A DNA stretch of 64,000 bases from Acidimicrobiia bacterium (lineage in GTDB: Bacteria; Actinomycetota; Acidimicrobiia; Acidimicrobiales; Poriferisodalaceae), in assembly GCA_022820505.1 (NCBI GenBank), contig JAJEFK010000016.1, positions 16,292-80,291 on the forward strand, given 5' to 3'. The position numbers and the translations under genes are program-made. This document shows positions 40,206 to 48,754 of the stretch, in pieces (positions within the stretch are counted from its first letter, which is position 1; each line of letters begins with the position of its first letter). The notes below the pieces were generated by a model. The model saw nothing but the letters and a program-made list of their open reading frames with translations. It was not told where the DNA came from and did no database searches.

Positions 40206-40817
40206 ACGGCCCGAGTGAGCTGGGTCTCCGTCACGAGGCTCGACGCTGATGTCCACGACCGAGTACAGGGCCGGGTCGTAGCCGGTCGGCACGGCGAGGC
40301 TGCCCGGGCCGGCGGGGTCGACCACGCCGAGCGACACGAGGTCGGCGACGTTGCCTTGGTCGTCGGGCCGGATGAGCCATGCCTCAAGGTCCGCCTCGGC
40401 TTCGACAGCCGGCAGGACCGCGTCGACGATCACGATCCGGTGACCTCCGTCTCGCTCGACGAGCTCTGCGCTGGCCCGGGCCCCGGCGCCAAGCGGATCG
40501 AAGCTGTCGGGCTCGTAAGCGAGCGTGCTGCTGGCTATGACCGCATCGGGATCGCCGGTCGTAGCGGCCCATACTGCGACGCCGGCGATCGCAAGCGCCG
40601 CAGCCGCCGCGCTCGACAGCACAATGCGCCGCGCCCTGCGCCTGCGAGGCTCGAGCGGCACCACCCGGCCGTCGGGTTCGCCGCCGGCGCGCACCGCCGA
40701 CTCGATGCCCTCCCACACCTCGGGCGGGGGCTGGAGCAGCTCGAGACCCTCGGCGTCGAGCCCGCGCAGCGTCGCCTCGATCTCGGCGTCGTCTCGGCTG
40801 TCGGGTCGGTCACTCAT
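40173..40817 (-). CDS. Anti-sigma factor, RskA type
   Basis: Membrane anti-sigma factor of 214 residues. The N-terminal 60 residues contain the short sigma-binding part (ATLRGLDAEGLELLQPPPEVW), then a single membrane helix at about residues 65-85 (IVLSSAAAAALAIAGVAVWA), then an extracytoplasmic RskA-type domain (SSTLAYEPDSFDPLGAGARA ... LEAWLIRPDDQGNVADLVSLGVV ... YSVVDISVEPRDGDPAHSGRSIL). Regulated proteolysis or redox sensing of the outer domain would release the sigma factor. It overlaps the sigma gene by 8 bases. Confidence 0.85.
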   Translation of the reverse strand: MSDRPDSRDDAEIEATLRGLDAEGLELLQPPPEVWEGIESAVRAGGEPDGRVVPLEPRRRRARRIVLSSAAAAALAIAGVAVWAATTGDPDAVIASSTLAYEPDSFDPLGAGARASAELVERDGGHRIVIVDAVLPAVEAEADLEAWLIRPDDQGNVADLVSLGVVDPAGPGSLAVPTGYDPALYSVVDISVEPRDGDPAHSGRSILRGMLEGT

Positions 40818-41412
40818 CGGCCGACCCCAACTGATAGCGAATCTTGCCGAGGCCGCGATGAATGGTGCTCTTGACCGTGCCCAGCGGCAGCGAAGCCTTC
40901 TGCGCTATCTCCGAATGGGTCCAGCCCTCGAAGTAGTGCATCTCGATCACCCGGCGTGTCCGCTCGGGCAGGCGGCGCAGCGCCTCGGCGATCATCAGGC
41001 GCTCGGCGATCTGCTCGATCTCGGCGCCGGTCGGGATCTCAGCCGGCTCCTCGCCGGAGCGTCGTTCTGAATGCCTCTTCTCGGCGCGGATGTTGTCGAT
41101 GATCCGGTTCTTGGTGATCGTGACCAGCCAGCCGGCCAGGCTGCCCTTGGCAGGGTCGAACCGCTTGCGGCCCCTCCAGGCGCTGATGAACACTTCCTGG
41201 GTGACATCGTCGGCGCGGCTCTCGTCGAGCGTCCGGCAGCACAGCGTGTAGACGAGGTCTCCGTAGCGGCGGTAGACCGCCTCCAGAGCCCCCACGTCGC
41301 CCTCAACGAACGCCTTCTCCGCGCTGTCGGTCGCCTCGTCGGCGGAACGCTGCACGACGAGAGGGTAGCGACGCGCCCCGATGCCCCAGATGCCGCTGCT
41401 CGCGCGGACCAC
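40810..41412 (-). CDS. ECF RNA polymerase sigma factor, SigK-like
   Basis: Group 4 sigma factor of about 200 residues. Region 2 reads LEAVYRRYGDLVYTLCCRTL ... DVTQEVFISAWRGRKRFDPA (the DVTQEVF -10 recognition stretch), and region 4 reads LPERTRRVIEMHYFEGWTHSEIAQKASLPLGTVKSTIHRGL. The GTG at 41412 or the GTG at 41355 may be the true start, since the first 19 residues are not family-like. Its partner anti-sigma factor follows, and a fasciclin lipoprotein gene precedes it, the same combination as SigK-RskA-MPT70/83 in mycobacteria. Confidence 0.88.
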   Translation of the reverse strand: MVRASSGIWGIGARRYPLVVQRSADEATDSAEKAFVEGDVGALEAVYRRYGDLVYTLCCRTLDESRADDVTQEVFISAWRGRKRFDPAKGSLAGWLVTITKNRIIDNIRAEKRHSERRSGEEPAEIPTGAEIEQIAERLMIAEALRRLPERTRRVIEMHYFEGWTHSEIAQKASLPLGTVKSTIHRGLGKIRYQLGSADE

Positions 41413-41444
41413 GGGCGCCTGAGCCGACGAGCGGCCAGGCGCCT

Positions 41445-41480
41445 CGGCGGGCGGGCATCAGCGCACATGCCCGCCCGCCG
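41445..41480. terminator. Strong hairpin between fasciclin and sigma genes
   Basis: Perfect inverted repeat CGGCGGGCGGGCAT / ATGCCCGCCCGCCG, a 14-bp stem with an 8-base loop. It lies 15 bases after the fasciclin stop codon and upstream of the sigma gene, so it likely ends the fasciclin transcript; no U-tract follows. It would also separate fasciclin transcription from the sigma operon. Confidence 0.75.
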
Positions 41481-41494
41481 AAGCCGGTACCGGC

Positions 41495-42136
41495 CTACTC
41501 CGAGGGGGGCGGGAGCAGGACGGTGTCGATGACGTGGATCACGCCGTTGGAAGCGGCTATGTCGGTTGCGATCACTGTGGCGTCGTTGACCATCACCGTC
41601 GAGCCATCGACCGAGATGGCGATCTCGGCGCCATTGACGGTGGCCACGCTCTGGCCGTCGAGCGACACCACGACCTCCGCTGGCGCCTCGACCGGCAGCA
41701 CGTGATAGGTCAGCACCGCAGCAAGCAGCTCGGTGTCCGCGAGCAGATCCTCAGCGGTCACGTCCAGCGCAGCCAACGCAGCCGCGAACGCTTCCTCGGT
41801 CGGCGCCAACACCGTGAACGGCCCGTCGCCGCTGAGCACCTCCACCAAACCCGCAGCCTGCACCACCGCCACCAGCGTCGGGAACGAACCAGATCCCACC
41901 GCAACATCCACAACCGTGCCCAGTGCTTCTTCTTGGGCCGGCGGCACCGTTTCCTCGGCAGGTGCTTCTGCCTCGGTCGTCGGCGTTGTCTCGGCCGCAG
42001 TCGTCGGGACTTCACTCGTCGCCGGGGCGGCGGCAGTGCCGGGGGCTGCGGTGCTGTCGCTGTCGTCACCGCACGCAGCCGCAATGAGGACCGCTGCCAG
42101 CAACACTGCCGACAATCGAATAGCTCTTCTGGACAT
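41495..42136 (-). CDS. Fasciclin-domain lipoprotein
   Basis: Lipoprotein of 213 residues. Signal peptide with lipobox LIAAAC (Cys22), then a Thr/Ala/Pro/Glu-rich linker (about residues 25-70), then one FAS1 domain: GTVVDVAVGSGSFPTLVAVV, GPFTVLAPTEEAFAAAL, TYHVLPVEAP and NGVIHVIDTVLLPPP. FAS1 domains mediate surface adhesion or protein binding. The mycobacterial homologues MPT70/MPT83 are controlled by SigK, and a SigK-like sigma factor and RskA-like anti-sigma factor follow directly downstream, so the same control is likely. Confidence 0.93.
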   Translation of the reverse strand: MSRRAIRLSAVLLAAVLIAAACGDDSDSTAAPGTAAAPATSEVPTTAAETTPTTEAEAPAEETVPPAQEEALGTVVDVAVGSGSFPTLVAVVQAAGLVEVLSGDGPFTVLAPTEEAFAAALAALDVTAEDLLADTELLAAVLTYHVLPVEAPAEVVVSLDGQSVATVNGAEIAISVDGSTVMVNDATVIATDIAASNGVIHVIDTVLLPPPSE

Positions 42137-42171
42137 GTCGTCTGCTCCAAGTCTCGGGGAACTTGAAACTG

Positions 42172-42200
42172 ACTACGGAACGACAAGCGCGACTGGTTGC
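42172..42200 (-). promoter_or_regulatory. Candidate ECF-sigma promoter of the fasciclin gene
   Basis: On the minus strand, GCAACC (42195-42200) and CGTAGT (42172-42177) are 17 bases apart, resembling the -35 (aAC) and -10 (CGT) boxes of ECF promoters. The -10 box lies about 36 bases upstream of the ATG. It overlaps no gene and is a plausible target of the SigK-like factor, but only by visual match. Confidence 0.4.
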
Positions 42201-42213
42201 AACGAGTCGCTGC

Positions 42214-44073
42214 TCATCTCGGCAGCCGCTGTGCCGACGCGGGCTCCCGCCGCTCGGCCTCGAGGCACAGCCACATTGTCTGACCGGCTGTCAATGACGC
42301 ATACGAGCCCGGCACGTACACCCGGTCATCGAGCAAGTCCAGGCAGCCTTCGTCGCTGAAGCGCGCCCCAGCACTGTCGGCGGGGCACAGCCCCGACAGC
42401 GCCTCCATGTCGATGGTGAGCTGTTCGCGGGTGACGTTGGTGACCGACACCACCGTCTGGCCCCAGTCGCGTCCCCCCCGGATCACGCCGAACACGCGGG
42501 CACCCGCCTCCAGCGACACCTGGGGGCTGTCGGGGTGGAATGCCGGCTGGGCACGACGGATGAGCATGCGGTGCACGAGCTCCACCAGGGTCCTGCGCCG
42601 GATCCCATCCTGCGCGCCGAGCAAGTCGACGGCCTCGTCCAAGGTGATCTTGCGCCGGTTGATCGTGCGCTTGTTCTGCTCCACCGGCGGCAGGCCGTGC
42701 TCGGTGACGATGCGCGGCGGCTCGCTGATCGGCGTCCAGTAGCTGGGCGTGCCCAGCAGTGCATGCACGTAGAGGGCGGGAACGCCGGCGAGGCTCAGCA
42801 TGATCGTGTGCGCCGCGAGGAATTGCGCGACGCCCAGCGGGTCGCCATCGCCGGCGAAGAGATCCCACAGCGAGACGTTCAGCTCGTAGGCCTTGGGTCC
42901 CGCAGGCGTGTCGAACTCCGAATGCGTGCCGCCCGCGCTGTGTGCCGCGGCGATGAGCCGGTTGATCTCGGCGGCGCTCAGCAGCCCCTCCACCGGGCGC
43001 AGCCCGATGCCATCGTGGCTGGCGATGAAATTGAAGAACGACGTACCCGCAGGCGGCGTCTCCAGCTTGCCCAGCCATTGCTGCATCGCCACCGACGAGC
43101 CCGACAGCATCGTGTGGGCCACCAGCGGCGGCAGGCTGAAGTTGTAGACGAGGTGGGCTTCGTCGCCCTCGCCCCAATACGCCACGTTCTGGTCGTGCGG
43201 CACGTTGGTCTCGGTGATGATGACCGAGTCGGGACAGCGTGCGTCAAGCAGCGTCCTCAGCAGCTTCACGAACTCGTGGGTCTGCGGCAGATTGACGCAG
43301 GAAGTTCCGAGCTCCTTCCAGAGATAGGCGATGGCGTCGAGCCGGAACCACCGCACGCCCGCGTCGACCAGACGGGCCACCGTGCGCAGCAAATCAAGCA
43401 GGACCTCGGGCTCAGCGAAGTCCAGATCGATCTGGTCGAAGCTGAACGTGCACCACAGCAGCCGGGGGCCGTCAGGGGTCTCGATCTCGCGCAGCAGCGG
43501 CGTCGTGCGGGGACGCACCACGCTCGACAGGTCGTCTTCGGGTTCGGCGGTGAGCAGGCAGCGGCTGCCCGGCTCTTCCCCGCCGCAGAACTGCTCCATC
43601 CACGGGTGATCGGCGCTGACGTGGTTCACGACCAGGTCGGCCATGACCGTGTAGGTCTCGGCGAGGTCGGTGATGTCGTCCCAGGATCCCAGACGAGGGT
43701 CCACCGCACGGTGGTCGGTGATGGCAAAACCGCCGTCTGAAGTCGCCGGGTAGAAGGGCAGCACGTGCACGACCGACACCACGTCGCCCGTCAGGTCGTC
43801 GAGCAGTTCGTGCATCGTCTGCATCGGCACCTTGCCCGCTTCGGTGATCGAGTCGGCGTAGGTGATCACCGCCACGTCGTGCTGATCCCAACGCAGGTCG
43901 GCCGCTGCAGCGACCTCAGTGCCGTCGAGCCCGAGTGTGGAGAGCACGTCGTCGACGAGACGATCGGTACGCATCGCCGGATAGATGAACTCAAGGTGGC
44001 GCCCGACCCGGCTGCGGAGATCCCCCTCGGTCACGACGTGCGGACCCCAGTCATCAGGCCAGCTCTGGGCCAA
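42214..44073 (-). CDS. GH13_18 sucrose-phosphorylase-family enzyme, possibly glucosylglycerate phosphorylase
   Basis: Alpha-amylase-family phosphorylase of 619 residues. Substrate-site motifs are DGGFAITDHRAVDPRLGSWDD, VMADLVVNHVSADHPW, VRWFRLDAIAYLWKELG (nucleophile Asp of RLDA), VIITETNVPH (acid/base Glu) and FNFIASHDGIGLRP (transition-state Asp). The extended length compared with sucrose phosphorylase (about 500) matches the branch containing glucosylglycerate phosphorylases. A GT81 glucosylphosphoglycerate synthase-like gene in the same window supports that substrate. Sucrose or another alpha-glucoside remains possible. Confidence 0.82.
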   Translation of the reverse strand: MAQSWPDDWGPHVVTEGDLRSRVGRHLEFIYPAMRTDRLVDDVLSTLGLDGTEVAAAADLRWDQHDVAVITYADSITEAGKVPMQTMHELLDDLTGDVVSVVHVLPFYPATSDGGFAITDHRAVDPRLGSWDDITDLAETYTVMADLVVNHVSADHPWMEQFCGGEEPGSRCLLTAEPEDDLSSVVRPRTTPLLREIETPDGPRLLWCTFSFDQIDLDFAEPEVLLDLLRTVARLVDAGVRWFRLDAIAYLWKELGTSCVNLPQTHEFVKLLRTLLDARCPDSVIITETNVPHDQNVAYWGEGDEAHLVYNFSLPPLVAHTMLSGSSVAMQQWLGKLETPPAGTSFFNFIASHDGIGLRPVEGLLSAAEINRLIAAAHSAGGTHSEFDTPAGPKAYELNVSLWDLFAGDGDPLGVAQFLAAHTIMLSLAGVPALYVHALLGTPSYWTPISEPPRIVTEHGLPPVEQNKRTINRRKITLDEAVDLLGAQDGIRRRTLVELVHRMLIRRAQPAFHPDSPQVSLEAGARVFGVIRGGRDWGQTVVSVTNVTREQLTIDMEALSGLCPADSAGARFSDEGCLDLLDDRVYVPGSYASLTAGQTMWLCLEAERREPASAQRLPR

Positions 44074-44157
44074 TCGGGTGCGAAACTGTACTGAGCGAGA
44101 CTAGTGACGTTCATCGCGCCGACCGCGTATGCGCGGTGCACCGCGTAGCGTGAAGCC

Positions 44158-46101
44158 ATGGCCGACACACTGCTGGAAACACCGGTCGAGGGAGCGGACA
44201 CGCCCTCGGTTCACCCGCTGTCGATGATGACCGAAGCGGAGGCCCACGCTGCCATCGAGGTGCTGCGTCGCAGCGGGCGCATCGGCGCGGATGCGCGCTT
44301 TCACGGCTTCTGCATCTGGGAACCGCCCAAGGCCGAAGTGGCAGCGTGGACACCGGGCACTGCCACGGATAGGCGATTCGAGGTGGTGGTGCACGAGAAC
44401 GGCGTGGTGCATATCGCCGTGGTGTCGGTGACCCGCGGCGAGGTGGACTCGTGGACGCACCATCCCGGCGTGGTGCCACGGGTGGGCATGGCGGAGCTGT
44501 TCGCCGTGATGGACGCCTGCCGGAAGGACCCAAGGTTCGCCGCTGCGCTGACCAAGCGCGGCATCACCGATCCGTCGCAAGTACAGATCGACCCGTGGCC
44601 CACCGGCGACTACGACTTCGACTTCGAAATCGGCCGGCGCGTGCAGCGCTGCATCGCCTTCTGGCGTCCGAACCCCGCCGACAACGGCTACGCGTACCCG
44701 CTCGACGGATTGATGGTGCACATCGATGTCGACACCCTCGAAGTGCTGCGCGTCACCGATTTCGACCAATGGCCGGTGGCCTCTGAGCGCGGCAACTACG
44801 ACGTCGACTCGGTCACCGAGGACTTCGGGCCCATGCGCACCGATCTGCGCCCGATCGAGATCACCCAGCCCGAGGGCACCAGCTTCACCCTCGAAGACAA
44901 CGAGCTGTGCTGGCAGAAGTGGTCGATGCGCGTCGTCATGGACGACACCGAGGGCTTGGTCCTGCACCGCATTGCCTACGACGACGGGGGCCGGGTACGG
45001 CCCATCATCGACCGGGCGTCGCTGGCCGAGATGGTGGTGCCCTACGGCGACACCCGGCCGTCGCAGACGTTCAAGCACGCGCTCGACTCGGGCGAGTTCG
45101 GCCTCGGCCTGATGAACAACTCGTTGCAGCTCGGCTGCGACTGCCTGGGCGAGATCGTCTACCTCGACTCGACGCAGGTGTTCGACGACGGCTCGGTGGT
45201 GACCACGCCGAATGCCATCTGCATCCACGAGGAGGACTTCGGCATCGGCTGGAAGCACTTCGACTGGAACGCCGACACCACCGAGGTGCGCCGCTCCCGC
45301 CGCCTGGTGGTGAGCGCCATCCACACGGTCGGCAACTACGAGTACGGGTTCTTCTGGTACTTCTACCTCGACGGCACGATCCGCTACGAGGTGAAGCTGA
45401 CCGGCATCCTCACCACGCGGTCACACCGCGACGGCGACGACCTGACATTCGCCCGCCAGGTGGCGCCGCACGTGTCGGCCCCGATCCACCAGCACATCTT
45501 CTGCGTGCGGCTGGACATGGCGGTCGACGGCAATGCCAACAGCGTCGTGGAAGTCAATACCGAGGCGCTGCCGTCGGGGCCGGACAACCCGTACGGCACT
45601 GCGTTCGCTGCGCGGGAAACCGTGCTCGAGAGCGAGCTGGCAGCCCGGCGCAACACCAACTCGGCGTCGAGCCGCTACTGGCGCATCCAGAGCACGGATC
45701 ACATCAACCGGCTAGGGAATCCGACCGCCTTCCGGTTGCTGCCGCCGCCCACCGCCACGATGTTTGCTGCAAACGACAGCCCGCATTCGGAGCGTGCCAC
45801 GTTTGCACGGCACAACCTGTGGGTGTCGCCCACCCGGCCCGACGAGCGCTACGGCGCCGGACGGTTCCCCACGCAGCGCAACGCCGGCGACGGCCTGGAG
45901 CGCTACACGGCGGGCGACCGATCGGTGGTCGACACCGACATCACGGTGTGGCACACGTTCGGGATCACGCACGATGCGAGGCCCGAGGACTTCCCGGTGA
46001 TGCCCACCGAGTACGTCGGCTTCGGGCTGGTGCCCGACGGCTTCTTCGACCGCAACCCGATGCTGGACGTGCCCCCGTCATCCAACGGCCACTGCGCCTG
46101 A
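44158..46101 (+). CDS. Copper-containing primary amine oxidase
   Basis: Quinoprotein of 647 residues that oxidises primary amines to aldehyde, ammonia and hydrogen peroxide. Tyr394 in VGNYEYGFFW is the topaquinone precursor (N-Y-D/E), the catalytic base Asp310 lies in HALDSGEFGLGL, and copper ligands are His444 and His446 (PIHQHIF) and His605 (GITHDARPEDFP). N-terminal N2/N3 domains precede the large catalytic beta-sandwich. No signal peptide is seen, so it appears cytosolic, as in arthrobacterial enzymes. Divergent from the phosphorylase gene. Confidence 0.95.
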   Translation: MADTLLETPVEGADTPSVHPLSMMTEAEAHAAIEVLRRSGRIGADARFHGFCIWEPPKAEVAAWTPGTATDRRFEVVVHENGVVHIAVVSVTRGEVDSWTHHPGVVPRVGMAELFAVMDACRKDPRFAAALTKRGITDPSQVQIDPWPTGDYDFDFEIGRRVQRCIAFWRPNPADNGYAYPLDGLMVHIDVDTLEVLRVTDFDQWPVASERGNYDVDSVTEDFGPMRTDLRPIEITQPEGTSFTLEDNELCWQKWSMRVVMDDTEGLVLHRIAYDDGGRVRPIIDRASLAEMVVPYGDTRPSQTFKHALDSGEFGLGLMNNSLQLGCDCLGEIVYLDSTQVFDDGSVVTTPNAICIHEEDFGIGWKHFDWNADTTEVRRSRRLVVSAIHTVGNYEYGFFWYFYLDGTIRYEVKLTGILTTRSHRDGDDLTFARQVAPHVSAPIHQHIFCVRLDMAVDGNANSVVEVNTEALPSGPDNPYGTAFAARETVLESELAARRNTNSASSRYWRIQSTDHINRLGNPTAFRLLPPPTATMFAANDSPHSERATFARHNLWVSPTRPDERYGAGRFPTQRNAGDGLERYTAGDRSVVDTDITVWHTFGITHDARPEDFPVMPTEYVGFGLVPDGFFDRNPMLDVPPSSNGHCA

Positions 46102-46210
46102 GGCTGAGCCGTCAGGCGAAGCCGGGGCCCGAGCGGCCCGTGAGCGCAGCGAACAAGAGCGGGATACAACTGATAAGCCGACAGGTCCCGCCGCGGCCTA
46201 CTGTGGCCGG

Positions 46211-47524
46211 ATGGCGGGAGCACCCCAATCCGACGAGCCCAGTCCGACATCTGCAGCTGGCGAACCCGATGAACTCGCGCTGACGGGCGCTGTATCTGAT
46301 GGCGCCGGTCTATCCGGCGCCGAGCTCGTCGAGCACTTTTCCCCGGCGCCAGCCGAGGGCCTGCGGATAGCACCATTCCTGGACGCGATCGAGGCGCAGG
46401 CGGAAATGGCAGACCGGACCCGGTCGGTGTCGTCGGAAGTCATCGAGGCCATCCGCGGCACCGACTTCATGCGCATGTCGGCCACGCGCAACATCGGCGG
46501 TGTCGAGGAGACCATGCTGCACATGGGCCGCGAGCTCGAAGCCGTGGCAGCCCGCTGCCCGAGCCTGGCATGGTGCCTGTGGAACCACCTGTGCGTCTTC
46601 CACCTGTTCGTCGGCTCGGTGGGCCCCGAACAGCAGGACTTTCTCACCCACGTCGTGACCAACGGCCAGTGGGTGTCGTTCCCCGGCGGTGCCCGCAGTT
46701 CCGTCTACGGCCGGGTGGAGGGCGACCAGGCCATCCTGAACGGCACCGGCCGCTGGGGCACCGGCGCCCGCTACGCCGACTACTGCGGGGTGGCCTTCGC
46801 CATCACCGGCGACGACGGCAAACCGGTGAGGCCGATGGACATCCGCTTCACCATCCTGCCCACCACCACCGAAGGCATGAAGATCGACCCGTCGTGGGAC
46901 GGCGCCGGTCTGCGGGCATCGGCCACCGACGATGTCCACTACACCGACGTGCCCGTCAATCTCAGCGACTGCGTGGCCTGGTTCGGCGCCAACCGTGCAG
47001 AGTCGCTGCGCACTGTGCCGGTGGTGCATCACCGCTACCGCGAGGACTGGGTGGGCATCTCCGACCTGTGGCTCTCGTTCATGGCGGTGGGCCTCGTGCG
47101 TCGGGCGCTGGCCGAAGCTGCTGACGCGGCCGGGGGCCGGCGGGTGATCATCGGAGGCAAGATGGTCGATCGGCCCACCGTGCAGGTCAACTTCGGTCGG
47201 GCGGCATCGCTGCTGGCAGCCGCCGCCGCGGCAACCGAAGCCGCCTGCAACGACGTCGACCGTCGCATCGCCGCTGGTGTCGTTCCCGACGAAGCCGACT
47301 ACCTGCGGCAGATGGCAGTCACGACGATGGCCGTGGAGCAGCTCGACGAGGCCATGTCCTTGCTGCACCGCACCCAGGGCGGCACCGCGCTGCGAGAAGG
47401 CGGCGCGTTCGACCGTCGCTATCGCGACTTCCGCGCCATGCCGGTGCACATCAACGTGCACCAAGACCGGGTCACCCACCAGCTCGGCCGACACCTCCTC
47501 GGTCTCGAACTCAACCCGTTCTGA
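46211..47524 (+). CDS. Acyl-CoA dehydrogenase-fold flavin monooxygenase-like protein
   Basis: Protein of 437 residues related to group D two-component flavin monooxygenases (HsaA/HpaH type) and acyl-CoA dehydrogenases. It has the N-terminal helical domain, ARCPSLAWCLWNHLCVFHLFVG, the flavin-binding beta domain QAILNGTGRWGTGARYADYCGVAF, and C-terminal helices ending ALREGGAFDRRYRDFRAMPVHINVHQDRVTHQLGRHL. The ending resembles HsaA more than FadE, where the RNI loop is expected. It lacks an adjacent flavin reductase. It follows the amine oxidase by 109 bases in the same direction. Confidence 0.78.
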   Translation: MAGAPQSDEPSPTSAAGEPDELALTGAVSDGAGLSGAELVEHFSPAPAEGLRIAPFLDAIEAQAEMADRTRSVSSEVIEAIRGTDFMRMSATRNIGGVEETMLHMGRELEAVAARCPSLAWCLWNHLCVFHLFVGSVGPEQQDFLTHVVTNGQWVSFPGGARSSVYGRVEGDQAILNGTGRWGTGARYADYCGVAFAITGDDGKPVRPMDIRFTILPTTTEGMKIDPSWDGAGLRASATDDVHYTDVPVNLSDCVAWFGANRAESLRTVPVVHHRYREDWVGISDLWLSFMAVGLVRRALAEAADAAGGRRVIIGGKMVDRPTVQVNFGRAASLLAAAAAATEAACNDVDRRIAAGVVPDEADYLRQMAVTTMAVEQLDEAMSLLHRTQGGTALREGGAFDRRYRDFRAMPVHINVHQDRVTHQLGRHLLGLELNPF

Positions 47525-47631
47525 ATTGGTGGGGCGCCTGCAGACGGTGGCTGCGGGCCCAGATGGGCAAGATTAGGCTCGATAGTTGCCGCTCCGAGGT
47601 TGCCTCGCGGGCGCGAACGGAGAGGGAGATC

Positions 47632-48726
47632 ATGCGTTCGAGGACTCTGACACGACTTGCCATTGCGGTGGCCGGCGTCGCTCTGCTGGGAGCGGCGTGC
47701 GGCGGCGACAGCAGCGACCCCGAGGACGTCACGGCGGCATTCGTGCTGGTCGGCCCGGTCGGCGACGCCGGCTGGAACTGGGCACACGACCAAGGTCGCC
47801 AGTACGCAGAAGACCAGACGGGCGCCACAACGCTGTTCGTCGAGAGCGTTCCGGAGAACGCCGAGGACTTCAAGGCAGTCGCTGTCGACTTCATCGAGAA
47901 CGAAGGTGCGAACGTCATCTTCGGCACATCGTTCGGCTACATGGACCCGATGCTCGAGCTCGCCGACGAGTATCCCGATGTCGTGTTCGAGCACGCCTCG
48001 GGCTTCAAGATGAACGACACCAACTTCGGCAACTTCTTCGGCCGCATGTACCAGCCCCGCTACCTGTCGGGCATGGCGGCCGGCGCGATGACCGAAACCG
48101 GGCAACTGGGCTATGTGGCCGCGTTCCCGATTCCCGAGGTGATCCGGGGCATCAACGCCTTCACCCTCGGCGTGCGCGAGACCAACCCGTCGGCCGAGGT
48201 CCACGTCATCTGGACCTTCACTTGGTTCGACCCGGCGGTCGAAGGCGACTCGGCCAAGGCCTTGCTTGAAGCCGGTGCCGACGTCATCGCCATGCACCAG
48301 GACTCGACGGCTGCAGGCGTGGCTGCGCAGGATGCCGGTGCCCGCTGGGTTGCCTACAACTCCGACATGCGCGATTTCGCACCTGACGCATTCATCACCG
48401 CTCCCGTGTGGAACTGGGGCCCGCGCTACGCCGAGATCATCGAGGCGGTCGCTGCAGGCACCTACGCGCCGGGTGCGTACTGGGGCGGCATGGACGACGG
48501 CATCGTCGACCTGGCGCCGCTGGCCGATGACGTGCCGGGCGATGTCGCCAGCCAGATCAGCGACGTGGCCGAGCAGATCCGCGAAGGCGAGTGGGACGTC
48601 TTCACTGGCCCGATCAACGATCAGGACGGCACCGAGCGTGTCGCCGCAGGCGAGACCATGGAAGACGGGCCGATGCTCGGCATGGACTGGTTCGTCGAAG
48701 GCGTGGTGGGTGACGCCAGCCCCTGA
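47632..48726 (+). CDS. BMP/PnrA-type nucleoside-binding lipoprotein of ABC importer
   Basis: Secreted lipoprotein of 364 residues, signal peptide with lipobox LLGAAC (Cys23). The mature part has the BMP fold signatures AFVLVGPVGDAGWNWAHDQG and GTSFGYMDPMLELADEYPDV, YLSGMAAGAMTETGQLGYVA and ADVIAMHQDSTAAGVAAQ. BMP/PnrA proteins bind purine and pyrimidine nucleosides. An AGAGGGAG lies just before ATG 47632; the frame is open upstream but without family sequence. First gene of a four-gene importer operon with ATPase and two permeases. Confidence 0.93.
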   Translation: MRSRTLTRLAIAVAGVALLGAACGGDSSDPEDVTAAFVLVGPVGDAGWNWAHDQGRQYAEDQTGATTLFVESVPENAEDFKAVAVDFIENEGANVIFGTSFGYMDPMLELADEYPDVVFEHASGFKMNDTNFGNFFGRMYQPRYLSGMAAGAMTETGQLGYVAAFPIPEVIRGINAFTLGVRETNPSAEVHVIWTFTWFDPAVEGDSAKALLEAGADVIAMHQDSTAAGVAAQDAGARWVAYNSDMRDFAPDAFITAPVWNWGPRYAEIIEAVAAGTYAPGAYWGGMDDGIVDLAPLADDVPGDVASQISDVAEQIREGEWDVFTGPINDQDGTERVAAGETMEDGPMLGMDWFVEGVVGDASP

Positions 48727-48754
48727 TCCGACTGGCCGAACCGAACTGAAACCG

